A stretch of 64,000 nucleotides of DNA, taken from NCBI RefSeq assembly GCF_001610835.1, contig NZ_CP011270.1, positions 1,940,001 to 2,004,000 of the forward strand. The letters run 5' to 3'. The notes under the pieces are model-generated. The model was not told where the DNA came from. It worked only from the letters and a program-made list of their open reading frames with translations, and did no database searches. The translations under genes were made by a program, and so were the position numbers. Positions 28,755-37,928 of this stretch are shown piece after piece (positions within the stretch are counted from its first letter, which is position 1; each line of letters opens with the position of its first letter). The DNA comes from Planctomyces sp. SH-PL14 (GTDB lineage: Bacteria; Planctomycetota; Planctomycetia; Planctomycetales; Planctomycetaceae).

Positions 28755-29090
28755 TTATCCGCCCATGGGGGTATCCCGGCGGTGATCCTGCAGTTTCTCT
28801 TTGTACTTCTTGATCTGCTGTTCCATCTTGTGCATCGCCTGGTCGAACGCGATGTTCACTTCGGCCGCGTCGTCCGCGGCGACAAAATTGTGCTTGTGCT
28901 CGGCGTCGACCAGGATTTCGACCTTCACGCGGTCTTCCTTGGCCTTTTCATCCCCGAAGTCCACCGTCACGTTGATCGCCGTCACGCGTTCGAAATACGT
29001 CAGAAGCTTTTCCGCCTTGCGAACCATGTATTCGTGCGCGGCCGGCTTGACGGCCCCGTGACGGGACGAGACTTCGATTTGCACGTTCAC
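28755..29090 (-). CDS. hpf: Short ribosome hibernation-promoting factor
   Basis: 111 residues of the HPF/YfiA family: MNVQIEVSSRHGAVKPAAHEYMVRKAEKL is split by helix 1, followed by VTVDFGDEKAKEDRVKVEILVDAEHK and the AIDQAMHKMEQQIKKYKEKL-type helix (here AFDQAM). It lacks the C-terminal dimerisation domain of long HPF. It binds the 30S decoding site in stationary phase. First gene of the hpf-ptsN-ptsH-ptsI series, all on the minus strand with gaps of 110-255 bp. The start codon is GTG. Confidence 0.92.
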   Translation of the reverse strand: MNVQIEVSSRHGAVKPAAHEYMVRKAEKLLTYFERVTAINVTVDFGDEKAKEDRVKVEILVDAEHKHNFVAADDAAEVNIAFDQAMHKMEQQIKKYKEKLQDHRRDTPMGG

Positions 29091-29268
29091 CTCAGTGCTT
29101 CCAACGCGGGAGGGCGGGCGCGGCGGGGCGACACGATGGATTGTCAGCGCCAGCGAAACCGCGATTCTAGTTCCGCACCGGGCGCCGTCAATCTAGCCCC
29201 CCGCCGTGGCGCGTCGATCCCCCGCCCTCCTGCAACTCCTGCCCGTATCTCCGTTTTCCCCCGTGGGT

Positions 29269-30771
29269 TCAGACCGGCACTCCCGCCGCACTGAGGGCCT
29301 GCCCCGTCGCACGGACCTCATCCATCAGTCCCCGCAGATCCGATCGTGTCGTGAGCGGGTTCATGACGACCGCGCGGAGAGCCCCCACGTGATCGACCGA
29401 AGTCTGGACGAAGTAGAACCGCCCCGATTCGATGATTGTCCGCCGGATCCGGCGGTTGAACTCGCCGAGCTGCTCCTCGCTCCCCTGCCAGGCGGCGGGG
29501 CGGTAGCGGAAGACGACGATGTTCGACTCCGGCTGGAACAGCAGGTCGAAGTCGGGCGCCTCCCGCAGGTCCTCCGCAAACTCCTCCGCCCGGGCACAGG
29601 TCGCGTCGACCAGATCGCCGAAGATCCCCGGCCCCAGCAGGCTCCACAGCCCCCACACCGTGTAGGTCATGGCCCGCTTGGTGCATTCGACGGTCAGCAG
29701 CCCGAAGTCGAAATCGGCGCTCCCGGACGCAGTCGGGTCGTAGAGGTAGTGGGCCTCCTGCGCAAACGTCGCATAGCGGCGATCCGGATGGCGATGGAAC
29801 ACGAAGGCGCACAACGCCGGAGCGAACATCATCTTGTGGGCGTCGCAGACAAAGCTGTCTGCCCGCTCGAGCCCCTGGAGCCGATGCCGGTGCCGCTCGC
29901 TGAAGATCGCTCCGCCGCCGTGCGCGGCGTCGACGTGCATCCACACGCCGAACTCCCGGCAGACATCCGCAATGTCGCCGAGGCAATCAAACGTCCCGGT
30001 CATCGTCGTCCCCGCACACGCCACGACCGCCAGGATCGGCGTCCCCCGCGACCGCAGGTCGGCCAGCGTTGTCCGTAGCTGCGGCACATCGATCCGACGG
30101 TCCCCGTCGAGCGCCAGTGGAATCACCCGCGACGTCCCGATCCCCAGGATCCCCGCCGACCGGTCGACGCAGTAGTGCGCATCGCGATGGACGAGCAGGA
30201 CGGGAGTCGGACCGGCCTCAAACCCGTTCTGCCAGACGCCGGGAAACTGAATGCTCCGCGCGGTCAGGAGAGCGGTCAGGTTCCCCAGCGAGCCGCCGTG
30301 CGTCGCAAAGCCGGTAAAACCTCCCGCCGGCAACCCGAACGCTTCCCCAAGGCGATTGACGACCGCCCGCTCGACCCCGGCGGACCACGGCCCCATCTCG
30401 TAAATCGCTGCCCCCTGGTTGGTCAGCGACGAGATCGCATCGAACACCGCGGCGAGCGGCGGCGGCGGAGCGACCTGATGGCCAATGTAGTGCCGATGAT
30501 GCAGGTTGATCCCGCGATCCAGAATCGTCTGCACGAGCGTCTCAAAGCGTCTCGCGACCGCTTCAACATCCTCGCCCGGTTGCGACTCTCCCGCCCCGAG
30601 AAACTCTGCGGCCCGCGCGACGTTCTCGGCCGGAGCATTCCAGGGGAGCACCGGCCCCTCCGCCTGCTGGCTGCGAGCGAGATGCTCGGCAAACCGCTCT
30701 CCGACATGCCGCAGCACGCGCGACGCGAGTTCCGGCGAGTACGCGAGCCGGATCCGATCCGATGGGGCCAT
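29269..30771 (-). CDS. PLP-dependent group II decarboxylase
   Basis: 500 residues, normal for the group II amino acid decarboxylases (glutamate, aromatic L-amino acid, 2,4-diaminobutyrate). Motifs: GFATHGGSLGNLTAL (phosphate loop), HYCVDRSAGILGIG, WMHVDAAHGGG with the PLP-pyridine Asp, and the Schiff-base lysine in VCDAHKMMFAP. The substrate is not evident; similarity of pattern to diaminobutyrate/glutamate types is an impression only. It stands alone between hpf and the c-di-AMP synthase gene. Confidence 0.92.
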   Translation of the reverse strand: MAPSDRIRLAYSPELASRVLRHVGERFAEHLARSQQAEGPVLPWNAPAENVARAAEFLGAGESQPGEDVEAVARRFETLVQTILDRGINLHHRHYIGHQVAPPPPLAAVFDAISSLTNQGAAIYEMGPWSAGVERAVVNRLGEAFGLPAGGFTGFATHGGSLGNLTALLTARSIQFPGVWQNGFEAGPTPVLLVHRDAHYCVDRSAGILGIGTSRVIPLALDGDRRIDVPQLRTTLADLRSRGTPILAVVACAGTTMTGTFDCLGDIADVCREFGVWMHVDAAHGGGAIFSERHRHRLQGLERADSFVCDAHKMMFAPALCAFVFHRHPDRRYATFAQEAHYLYDPTASGSADFDFGLLTVECTKRAMTYTVWGLWSLLGPGIFGDLVDATCARAEEFAEDLREAPDFDLLFQPESNIVVFRYRPAAWQGSEEQLGEFNRRIRRTIIESGRFYFVQTSVDHVGALRAVVMNPLTTRSDLRGLMDEVRATGQALSAAGVPV

Positions 30772-30774
30772 GGG

Positions 30775-30817
30775 GGACTAGGGTCCAGGGACGAACGACT
30801 AGGGACGAGCGACGACA
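30775..30817. repeat. Short GACTAGGG/GGGACGA direct repeats
   Basis: Two imperfect units of GACTAGGG followed by GGGACGA or GACGAGCGACGA lie directly before the decarboxylase start. Possibly a slipped simple repeat; no function is apparent. Confidence 0.45.
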
Positions 30818-30898
30818 GAAGAGTATTCGCCAACCGACCAAAGATTCGAGCGCCCGCCCCGGCCCTCTTCCTTCCGCCTTCAGTCTTAAGCCTTCCGC

Positions 30899-31825
30899 CT
30901 AATCCAGCGGCGGCTCGGTGGCGACCTCGTGCCACTTCATTGCCTGATCGAGAGGCTCGATCCGCAGGACCACGACGCCGTCCTGGAAGATCCGGACGGT
31001 CCCGGTCGATTCCGAAACCGCAATGGCGATCGCCCGGGCCGCCTTGCTGATCCCGGCCGCCGCCCAGTGCCGGGCTCCGAGGCCCTTCGAGAGGGTGATC
31101 GACTCCGCGTTCGCGTCCAGAATCCGGCCGGCCGAAACGACCTGCCCGTCGGACGAGATCACGAACGCCCCGTCGATCTGGGCCAGTTCCTTGATGCTCT
31201 CGCGGACGCGGGGATTGTGGATCATCCGCTCCTTGGCGCTGTAGCCGCGGAACGGGTCGTGAACCCCTTCGTGCGACATCTCCAGCACCTTGCGATGCTG
31301 GCCGACCACGAACAGCGTCCCGACCGCATGTCCTTCGCGCCCCTCGCGGCCGATCTCGACCGCCAGGTCGACCACGCGGCGAAGCGTATCGAGCGGGACG
31401 GAGGTCTCGAGCCGCTGCAGGTCCCGGCGGGTCAGCCGGGCCAGCCGTTCGGTGAGGCTGATGATGCTGACGGTATCGAGGGCGTCCTTGTCGAACGATG
31501 TGTAGACGGCGACCACCTTGGCCCCGGTCGGCAGCAGGTCGTCGGCGATCGCTTCGAGGAGCGCCTGGCTCACCTGGATCTGCCGGGTCTGCGGCTCATG
31601 GCTCAGGAGGACCTCGCTCAGCCCTTCTTTCTTGGCCGCCTCGACGATCTCCTGCTTGTTCGAAGCGATGATCACCGGCCGCTTCTCGAACGTCGCCCGG
31701 ATCGCGCGAAAGTCGTAGACATGCTCCGCCAGGACCAGGACCGCCGCCGCCTCAATGCTGTCCGCCAGCTTGCTGGCGCCGGCCAGCAGGGCAGAAAGTT
31801 GAGGCGTGAGATCCGAACGGACCAT
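30899..31825 (-). CDS. DacZ-like diadenylate cyclase (c-di-AMP synthase)
   Basis: 308 residues. The C-terminal domain (about 150-296) is a DisA_N/DAC fold: the catalytic DGA (218-220), a G-A-R-H motif followed by WAAAGIS (250-260; typical enzymes have RHR) and SESTGTVRIF (271-280). The N-terminal 145 residues resemble a pyruvate-kinase C-terminal alpha/beta domain (VIIASNKQEIVEAAKKEGL, KVVAVYTSFD). This pairing is the architecture of archaeal DacZ rather than bacterial DisA, CdaA or CdaS. There is no TM segment, so synthesis would be in the cytosol. It converts two ATP to c-di-AMP, which commonly controls K+ and osmotic balance. Confidence 0.85.
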   Translation of the reverse strand: MVRSDLTPQLSALLAGASKLADSIEAAAVLVLAEHVYDFRAIRATFEKRPVIIASNKQEIVEAAKKEGLSEVLLSHEPQTRQIQVSQALLEAIADDLLPTGAKVVAVYTSFDKDALDTVSIISLTERLARLTRRDLQRLETSVPLDTLRRVVDLAVEIGREGREGHAVGTLFVVGQHRKVLEMSHEGVHDPFRGYSAKERMIHNPRVRESIKELAQIDGAFVISSDGQVVSAGRILDANAESITLSKGLGARHWAAAGISKAARAIAIAVSESTGTVRIFQDGVVVLRIEPLDQAMKWHEVATEPPLD

Positions 31826-32091
31826 CAGGGGGTGACTTTCGAGAGGTGCATCAGTGAGGAGGGAGGGTCCCGCTTGGCCGAGTTGCGAGACGAGATCGCA
31901 GTTTATGGAAATGCCCTAGCCCGTCAACGAGCCATTTTTCAGCAATCGGCGCAATTTCCGACCGCGGCGCGATCACCGGCTCACAGTCCGCATCCTCAGT
32001 CGCAATCGCTCCACAATGCCCCCAAACCGGGGGCCGGCACGAAGGCTCCGCTCGACGATCCAGCCCGACGGATCGCCACCAGGGCCCCTCG

Positions 32092-32580
32092 TCACGCCGA
32101 GTTCCGCCGCTCCTGCTCCGCCTGGGCCCGGTCTTCCGCCCAGTGGACAACATCCAGATGAACCATGTCGAACGTGGCGGTCGCTTCGTGGCACTGGAGG
32201 ATCACCATCGAGGGATCGTCCTTCCACATGAACCATTCATCGTCGGACTGCGTCGGCTCCCCGAGCTTGCCGGTGAAGTAGCGGACGACCCGCCGGACCT
32301 CCGCGGCTTCGATCGTGGCCTCCATCCGCATCAGCTGGTCGCCGAGAAACTCGACGACCAGGCTCGCTGGAACGACCCCTCCGACCGACCAGCGCCCGCC
32401 GGCGGGATCGATGGCGAACCGCCGCACTCCCGCCTGCTCGTGCCAGCGGGCCTGAAGTCCGATGGCGACCGAGTCGGAGATCGCCTGGGCGAACCGCTGG
32501 CGGACCGGCTCCAGTCGGGAGATGCCGACCTGGAGACCATCGACCTCGATGGGAATCGGTTTGACCGGGAACAGCGACAT
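32092..32580 (-). CDS. Hypothetical protein, 162 residues
   Basis: Not recognised. It is soluble, with no signal peptide or TM segment, and has a regular mix of predicted strands and helices (VKPIPIEVDGLQVGISRLEP; VVPASLVVEFLGDQLMRMEA; WFMWKDDPSMVILQCHE). The ATG is chosen because GAGG lies 5 bases ahead; a longer reading overlaps the divergent esterase promoter. The codon use is like that of its neighbours and the product looks like a folded single-domain protein. Confidence 0.75.
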   Translation of the reverse strand: MSLFPVKPIPIEVDGLQVGISRLEPVRQRFAQAISDSVAIGLQARWHEQAGVRRFAIDPAGGRWSVGGVVPASLVVEFLGDQLMRMEATIEAAEVRRVVRYFTGKLGEPTQSDDEWFMWKDDPSMVILQCHEATATFDMVHLDVVHWAEDRAQAEQERRNSA

Positions 32581-32810
32581 CAAAACCTCGTCAACGCGGG
32601 CCGGAACCACCGCCGGGCTCGATTCTGAAGGGCGACGGACAATTCGCCAACCGCGAAAGGCCGAATCCGGCGAAGAGGGGAGAACATGGCCCAATCCCGG
32701 CAGGATTTGCGCCACGGCGGCCGCCGATGCCCCTTTTTCGGGCTCCTCCGCGTAAAATTCCCCACCTCCTGGCGTATCCTCCGGGAGCGGAGTTCCTCAG
32801 GGAGTTACCC

Positions 32811-33848
32811 GTGCTGAGACCGATCGGATCGCTCGCTGCCGGACTGGGTCTGTTAGCCGGACTTGCCGCCGCTCCCCAATTGCCGGCGGCCGACAAAGCG
32901 GCCCCGCAGCTCACCTCCGGCCCCTCGAGCGAGAGTCCGAAGGCTCCCCGCGTTCGAAAGCGGAACGGAACGAACCGCGACGTCTCGCTCACCCACGCGG
33001 GCCTCGAACGCGTGGCGATCCTGCATCTTCCCTCCGCGCCGGAACCGGCCAAGCCGCGGCCGCTCGTGATTGTCCTGCACGGACTGATGACGACGGCGGC
33101 GATGACGCAGGCAATGACCCGCTTCGATCAGGTCGCGGACGAGCACGATTTCCTCGTCGTCTACCCGGACGGCGTCGGCAAGATGTGGCGGTTCTGGGAA
33201 GGGACGGGCCGCAAGCCCCCTAACCGGGACCTGGAGGTCGTGGACGACCCCGGCTACCTGCTGCACCTCGTCGACACGCTTGCCGAAGAGAAGCTGATCG
33301 ACCGCCGCCGGGTCTACATGACCGGGTTTTCGAACGGCGGGTTCATGGCCAACCGCATGGCGTGGGAGTACGGGGACCGCATCGCCGCGATCGCCTCGGT
33401 CGCCGGCTCGATCCCCAACCAGCTTCTCGACGCCAAGCCGGTCCGGCCGGTCCCGACGCTGCTGATCCACGGCACGGAGGACGCGATCGTCGACTTTGGC
33501 GGATCGCAGAAGTTCGGCCGCGGGACGCAGTTCGTCGGGGCCCGGGACGTGGCAAAGTGGTGGGCCGGCAAGAACCACTGCGGGAGTCCCGAGGCGACGC
33601 TCCTGCCGAACACCTGCGACGACGGCACGCTGGTCCGTCAGGTCCGTTATCCGGCGGGGGCCTCAGGAGGTGAGGTCTGCCTGCTGGAGATCACGGGCGG
33701 CGGGCACACCTGGCCGGGGAAGGTGATTCTCCCGAAGGCGATCGTCGGCACGACCTGCCAGGACTTCAGTGCGTCGGAAGCGATCTGGGAGTTCTGCTCA
33801 AAGCAGGCGTTGCCTGAGGAGAAGGCGAAAGCCCCCGGGGCCCAATAG
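32811..33848 (+). CDS. Secreted esterase of the PHB-depolymerase/LpqC (CE1-like) family
   Basis: About 345 residues. A signal peptide (VLRPIGSLAAGLGLLAGLAA) is followed by an alpha/beta-hydrolase with the oxyanion HG motif in VIVLHGLMTTAAM, the nucleophile Ser in TGFSNGGFMANRMA, an Asp in HGTEDAIVDFGG and His in GGGHTWPG. This family includes PHB depolymerases, feruloyl/acetyl-xylan esterases and LpqC. Extracytoplasmic; the polymer substrate is unknown. The GTG start is supported by GGGAG 7 bases upstream. The repeat copy 4 begins 13 bp after the stop. Confidence 0.9.
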   Translation: MLRPIGSLAAGLGLLAGLAAAPQLPAADKAAPQLTSGPSSESPKAPRVRKRNGTNRDVSLTHAGLERVAILHLPSAPEPAKPRPLVIVLHGLMTTAAMTQAMTRFDQVADEHDFLVVYPDGVGKMWRFWEGTGRKPPNRDLEVVDDPGYLLHLVDTLAEEKLIDRRRVYMTGFSNGGFMANRMAWEYGDRIAAIASVAGSIPNQLLDAKPVRPVPTLLIHGTEDAIVDFGGSQKFGRGTQFVGARDVAKWWAGKNHCGSPEATLLPNTCDDGTLVRQVRYPAGASGGEVCLLEITGGGHTWPGKVILPKAIVGTTCQDFSASEAIWEFCSKQALPEEKAKAPGAQ

Positions 33849-33861
33849 CGGCGCCGACCAC

Positions 33862-34187
33862 GTCCTTGCCGGCACGGTGCTGCTCGCTCAAACCCAATGT
33901 GCCACGGCAGCCTGGGGTCAAGGGGGCCTGTGTTGTTTTCTTGGCCCCCTTGCCGCCGGAGGCACTCCTGTGATTAACCGTGGGATACAACGGACGTCCC
34001 CTTTGTGGGACCGGCGTTGAAGACTCACCACTCGCTGTGGAATTCCCGCGGATTGGTGAGGGGGCATCTGGCACGGTGTCCGCGTTTGGACACGCACTTC
34101 TTCAGACACCTCTCGACGAGAGGGCCTCCGGCGGGCAAGAGGGCGTTGCCCCCTTGCATCCCCCACCAGGGTGCCCCTGGACCCGGT
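33862..34187 (-). repeat. Intergenic structured element, copy 4
   Basis: A full copy read on the minus strand between two co-oriented plus-strand genes; its right end lies 13 bp after the esterase stop. Subfamily A. H2 has the short loop but a rearranged stem (AAGGGGGC/GCCCTCTT in place of GAGGGGC/GCCCCTTT), where three adjacent pairs changed and all remained paired. H3 has the long loop. Confidence 0.92.
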
Positions 34188-34286
34188 GAGACCAAGCCTT
34201 CTTTCGCGGCATGGCGGGTCATATCCGAGAGGAGTAGACTCTGGTTTCCGCCGGTCATCCCCCCACAGATCTCGGAGATTGTCTCA

Positions 34287-35498
34287 ATGCGACTCTTCGC
34301 ATCGGTTGCCACGCTGATGGCTGCGGCGCTCCTCTCCCTCTCGGTCCACGGCGACGAATGGCCGCGCTTTCGCGGTCCCCAGGGGAATGGATTCAGCCCG
34401 CTCAAGGGAGTCCCCGCCACCTGGACGGAGTCGGACTTCGAGTGGAAGGTCGAGCTTCCGGGAGTCGGTCACTCCTCCCCGATCGTGTGGGGAAACAAGC
34501 TGTTCCTGACGACCGGAACCGAAGACGGCGACCGCAGCATGCGGTGCCTCGACGCCCTCACCGGTAAGGAGCTGTGGAGCGACACCGTCAAGCTGGGAGC
34601 CAATCCGCTCCACAAGAAGAACAGCTACGCCTCGGGCACGCCGACCGCTGACGAAGAGCGGGTCTACATCAGCCATGCGGACACCGGACAGTATGTCGTC
34701 ATCGCGTATACGCACGCCGGCGAGAAGATCTGGTCCGAGGACCTGGGGCCCTTCGTAGGGCAGCATGGCCAGGGAATGTCGCTCCTCATCTTCAAAGACC
34801 TGCTGATCGTTCCGAACGACCAGGACGGCCCCAGCTCGATCGTGGCCCTGAACCGGAAGACCGGGAAGCGGGTGTGGGCCAACGACCGCCCCTCCCGCGA
34901 AGTCTCCTATTCCACACCGTTCGTCTTCGACAAGGGGCCCAAGCCGCAGCTCATCTGCGCCAGCGGCGTCACCGGGATCACCGGCCTGGACCTCGATTCC
35001 GGCAAGACGCTCTGGAGCAGCGCCCCGATGGACAAGCGAACGGTCGGATCGCTAGTCGAGGCGGGTGGGTTCGTCTTTGTGACCTGCGGCTCGGGCGGCC
35101 GCGGAAGCCTGATGCTGGGGATCAATCCTCTCGCTCCCGATTCGAACCCGATCGGACTGACGAAGGGGATGCCTTACGTCCCGACGCCGGTCGGTAAGGG
35201 GGATCTCCTGTTTCTGTGGACGGACGATGGCTTCGCGGCGTGTCTCGATGTCGCCAGCCGTCAGGAGATCTGGCGGAAGCGAGTCAGCGGGAACTACAGC
35301 GCCTCGCCGATCCTGATCGACGACAAGATCTACGCGGTCGGGGAAGATGGGCAGGTGGCGGTTGTGGCGGCGAACCGGGAGTTCGAGCTCTTCGGCAAGA
35401 GTCCGATTGGGGACAACTCGTTCTCGACGCCGGCGGTCGCCAATGGCCGTGTGTATTTCCGTGGGTTTCATACGCTCGCCTCGCTGAAGGCGAAGTGA
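34287..35498 (+). CDS. Secreted PQQ-like beta-propeller protein
   Basis: 403 residues. A signal peptide (MRLFASVATLMAAALLSLSV) precedes DEWPRFRGPQGNGFSPLKG, a typical opening of planctomycete PQQ-like/BamB-like propellers, then repeated blades with the LDALTGKELW, LNRKTGKRVW, LDLDSGKTLW and LDVASRQEIW tryptophan-docking motifs. Such proteins are probably periplasmic scaffolds or, if they bind PQQ, dehydrogenases; no catalytic dehydrogenase signature is seen. GGAG lies 9 bases before the ATG. Confidence 0.9.
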   Translation: MRLFASVATLMAAALLSLSVHGDEWPRFRGPQGNGFSPLKGVPATWTESDFEWKVELPGVGHSSPIVWGNKLFLTTGTEDGDRSMRCLDALTGKELWSDTVKLGANPLHKKNSYASGTPTADEERVYISHADTGQYVVIAYTHAGEKIWSEDLGPFVGQHGQGMSLLIFKDLLIVPNDQDGPSSIVALNRKTGKRVWANDRPSREVSYSTPFVFDKGPKPQLICASGVTGITGLDLDSGKTLWSSAPMDKRTVGSLVEAGGFVFVTCGSGGRGSLMLGINPLAPDSNPIGLTKGMPYVPTPVGKGDLLFLWTDDGFAACLDVASRQEIWRKRVSGNYSASPILIDDKIYAVGEDGQVAVVAANREFELFGKSPIGDNSFSTPAVANGRVYFRGFHTLASLKAK

Positions 35499-35540
35499 CC
35501 GCCCCCATTCACGGGACGGTAATCCCGGATTGCGCCCCAT

Positions 35541-35867
35541 CCGGGTCCAGGGGCACCCTGGTGGGGAGTGCAGAGGGGCAACGCCCCTTTGCCCGCCGGA
35601 GGCCGTCTCGTCGAGAGATCTCTGAAGGAGAGAGTGTTCAAGCGCGGACAACGTGCCGTATGCCCGCTCACCAACCCGCCCAGATTCCAGGGCGAGCGGT
35701 GAGTTCTCGACGCCGGTTCCACAAAGGGGACATCCGTCGTTTACCACGGTTCCTCATGGAAGTGCCTCCGGCGGCAAGGGGCCAGAAAACAACACAGGCC
35801 CCCTTGCCCCCAGGCTGCCGTGGCACATTGGGTTTGAGCGAGCAGCACCGTGCCGGCGAGGATGCGG
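35541..35867 (+). repeat. Intergenic structured element, copy 5
   Basis: A full copy between two co-oriented plus-strand genes, read in the same direction as both. Subfamily A. H2 has the short loop and H3 the long one. The central hairpin pairs TGTTC with GGACA, keeping one pair as U-G. Confidence 0.92.
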
Positions 35868-35978
35868 TCCGAGCCAGCGGGACACGACATTTCGCCTCCT
35901 CGCCTGTCGACTGCCCGCTCCCGACAGCATTCCACCTGCGAACTTCGCCGACGCGAACCGTTGACGCAAAATCGCTTA

Positions 35979-36007
35979 TTCACTGCACTGACCTCGCTGT
36001 TTAGAAT
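35979..36007 (+). promoter_or_regulatory. Sigma-70-like promoter for the McsA-like gene
   Basis: TTCACT and TAGAAT are 17 bp apart, about 50 bp before the start codon. The -10 is identical to that of the promoter at 7.29 kb. Confidence 0.5.
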
Positions 36008-36057
36008 TCGAAGCAACCCGGTCCAACAAGACCCCCTTCCAACGCAGCGTGCCCCCC

Positions 36058-36579
36058 ATGAAGAAGTGCCAGGAGTGTCCGAAACCGGCCACCTTGCATA
36101 TCACCGAGATCCGCGAGGGCGACGTCCAGGCGATCCACCTCTGTGAATCGTGCGCGCAGAAGTACCTCTCCAACGTGGAAGTCGGTGGAACGGCCCCCGT
36201 CGCCCCGGCCACCGAAGAGAGCGACGAAGGACCCGGCCAGGCGGAAAAGGAATCGAGCGAGGCAGACGAGAAGACCTGCCCGATGTGCCAGATCACGTTC
36301 AAGCAGTTCCGCGGCATCGGTCGCCTCGGCTGCCCGCACTGCTACGAAGCGTTCCACGACGAACTCCTCCCACTGCTGGAAAGCATCCACAACGGCGAGA
36401 CGCAGCACGTCGGCAAGTCCCCCTCGCAGTCTCCGGCCGAGAACCAGCGGAACCACGAGCTGATCCGCCTCAAGTCCGAACTCCGTGACGCGATCAGCAA
36501 CGAGCAGTACGAAGTGGCGGCCCGCCTCCGCGACCAGATCCAGGTGCTGGAAAAGGCCGAAGCCGAAAAGACCGTTTGA
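36058..36579 (+). CDS. McsA-like zinc-finger/UVR-motif protein
   Basis: 173 residues. Four CxxC pairs form two treble zinc sites (Cys 4/7, 29/32, then CPMC and CPHC near the middle), and a C-terminal UVR motif follows (about 130-165; LIRLKSELRDAISNEQYEVAARLRDQI). This is the layout of McsA, activator of the arginine kinase McsB in the protein-arginine-phosphate/ClpC degradation pathway. McsB and ClpC are not in this window, so the role is by family only. The ATG three codons after a GTG is chosen as MKKCQEC fits the family start. Confidence 0.85.
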   Translation: MKKCQECPKPATLHITEIREGDVQAIHLCESCAQKYLSNVEVGGTAPVAPATEESDEGPGQAEKESSEADEKTCPMCQITFKQFRGIGRLGCPHCYEAFHDELLPLLESIHNGETQHVGKSPSQSPAENQRNHELIRLKSELRDAISNEQYEVAARLRDQIQVLEKAEAEKTV

Positions 36580-36639
36580 CGCCCCCGTGGACTGCGCGGA
36601 GTCGTGCTTCGGGCGATCGCAAGGGCAACGAAGGCCTGA

Positions 36640-36672
36640 ATCGCCGCTGAGAACCTCGTTCCCGGCGGCGAT
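36640..36672. terminator. Hairpin between convergent genes
   Basis: ATCGCCGC pairs with GCGGCGAT (8 bp) across 17 nt, in the 120-bp gap between the McsA-like gene and the aldolase. It lacks a T-run on either strand, so any terminator role is weak. Confidence 0.35.
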
Positions 36673-36699
36673 GCTTGAGCCACTCCCAAGCCGCCTGCC

Positions 36700-37602
36700 T
36701 CAATTCGACGGTTGCTGCGCGTCGAAAACACTCTGGATGGACCGGTCCAGAACGGCGTTGAACTCGGCATCGGACTGCTGGGCCGAGAGTCCCTGGAGGA
36801 GCGCGCGGGAGAAACTCGCCACGACGCCGTGATTCTTTCGCAACCGGCTGTTGGCTTCGTCCCGTGAGTAACCGCCGGACAGGGCGACGACCCTCAGGAC
36901 ATGGGGGTGTCGGACCAGATCGGTATAGAAGCCGTCCTGCTCCGGCAACGTCAACTTGAGCATCACCCATTGCCCCGGCGGCAATCGGCCGAGCTCCTCC
37001 TGCAGCGCCGCCTTCAGCAGGCTTTCGGCCTCGGCCTTGTCCGGGGAATGAATGTCGACCTCCGGCTCGATGATCGGGACGAGGCCCGCGTCACAGATCG
37101 TCTGCGCCAGCTCGAACTGCTGACGGACGACCGTCTGGATGCCGGCGGCGCTGGCCCGCTTAATCACGGAACGCATCTTCGTTCCGAAGATCCGCTTCTG
37201 CTGCGCCTTGGCCAAGAGTCCGGCCAGTTGCGGGATCGGCTTCATCAGCTGGACACCATCGGCTTCCGGCGCCAGCCCCTTGTCGATCTTGAGGAAGGGG
37301 ACGATCCGTTTGACGTTCCAGAGATAGTCCGCGGTCGGCTGCCCCTCGACCTCTCGGTCCATGGTGTCCTCGAACAGGATCGCGCCGATCAGCCGATCCC
37401 CGTCGAAACTCGGACTGACGATGAGGCGGGTCCGCATCTGGTGGACGATCGCGAACATTTCCGCGTCGTTCGCCCACGCGTCTTTCTCGACTCCATACGC
37501 CTGAAGCGCGCTGGGGGTGCTGCCCCCGCTCTGATCCAGCGCGGCGATGAAGCCGCGACCGGACTGCATCTTCTGACGTTGTTCTTCGTTGCGGATGACC
37601 AT
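36700..37602 (-). CDS. fda: Class I fructose-1,6-bisphosphate aldolase
   Basis: 300 residues with the pattern of the bacterial class I aldolases (Staphylococcus Fda-type): GFIAALDQSGGSTPSAL, AILFEDTMDREVEG, PFLKIDKGLAPEADGVQLMKPI, FGTKMRS, GLVPIIEPEVDIHSPDK, VMLKLTLPE with the Schiff-base Lys region, and VVALSGGYSRDEAN. It catalyses the reversible split of fructose-1,6-bisphosphate in glycolysis/gluconeogenesis. The ATG at MVIRNEE is the family start; the longer frame upstream is non-coding. Confidence 0.94.
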   Translation of the reverse strand: MVIRNEEQRQKMQSGRGFIAALDQSGGSTPSALQAYGVEKDAWANDAEMFAIVHQMRTRLIVSPSFDGDRLIGAILFEDTMDREVEGQPTADYLWNVKRIVPFLKIDKGLAPEADGVQLMKPIPQLAGLLAKAQQKRIFGTKMRSVIKRASAAGIQTVVRQQFELAQTICDAGLVPIIEPEVDIHSPDKAEAESLLKAALQEELGRLPPGQWVMLKLTLPEQDGFYTDLVRHPHVLRVVALSGGYSRDEANSRLRKNHGVVASFSRALLQGLSAQQSDAEFNAVLDRSIQSVFDAQQPSN

Positions 37603-37928
37603 GGTCCCGATCACTCCTTCCACCTGGGTCGGACGGCTGAAAGCATTGCCGAGGCGGCCACGCGGCGAGCCGACGAAGGTGGGCCCTCGTTGAGTTACTG
37701 CGAGTTGAGTACCTGCGCGGCGCCGCGTTGAGGATATCCGGCAGGAGGTTTCGCAACAAAGCGGCGTGAAATCGCGACCGCGCTTGGTAAAAGCACAGCG
37801 CGGGACCTTTTGATGGCCAAGGTCTCGCGGCGTCCCTGAAGACATCTGGAAACAGCGGCAGAATCGGGGAGAATTCTGGCAAGGGGCGTCAATGACGCCC
37901 GGTCACTTGCCTATGGGAGCCATGATCG
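37603..37928. other. 326-bp divergent intergenic region
   Basis: The region between the aldolase and the zinc-ribbon gene, which are transcribed apart, so it must hold both promoters. I see no convincing -35/-10 pair, hairpin or repeat beyond short simple sequences. Confidence 0.5.
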
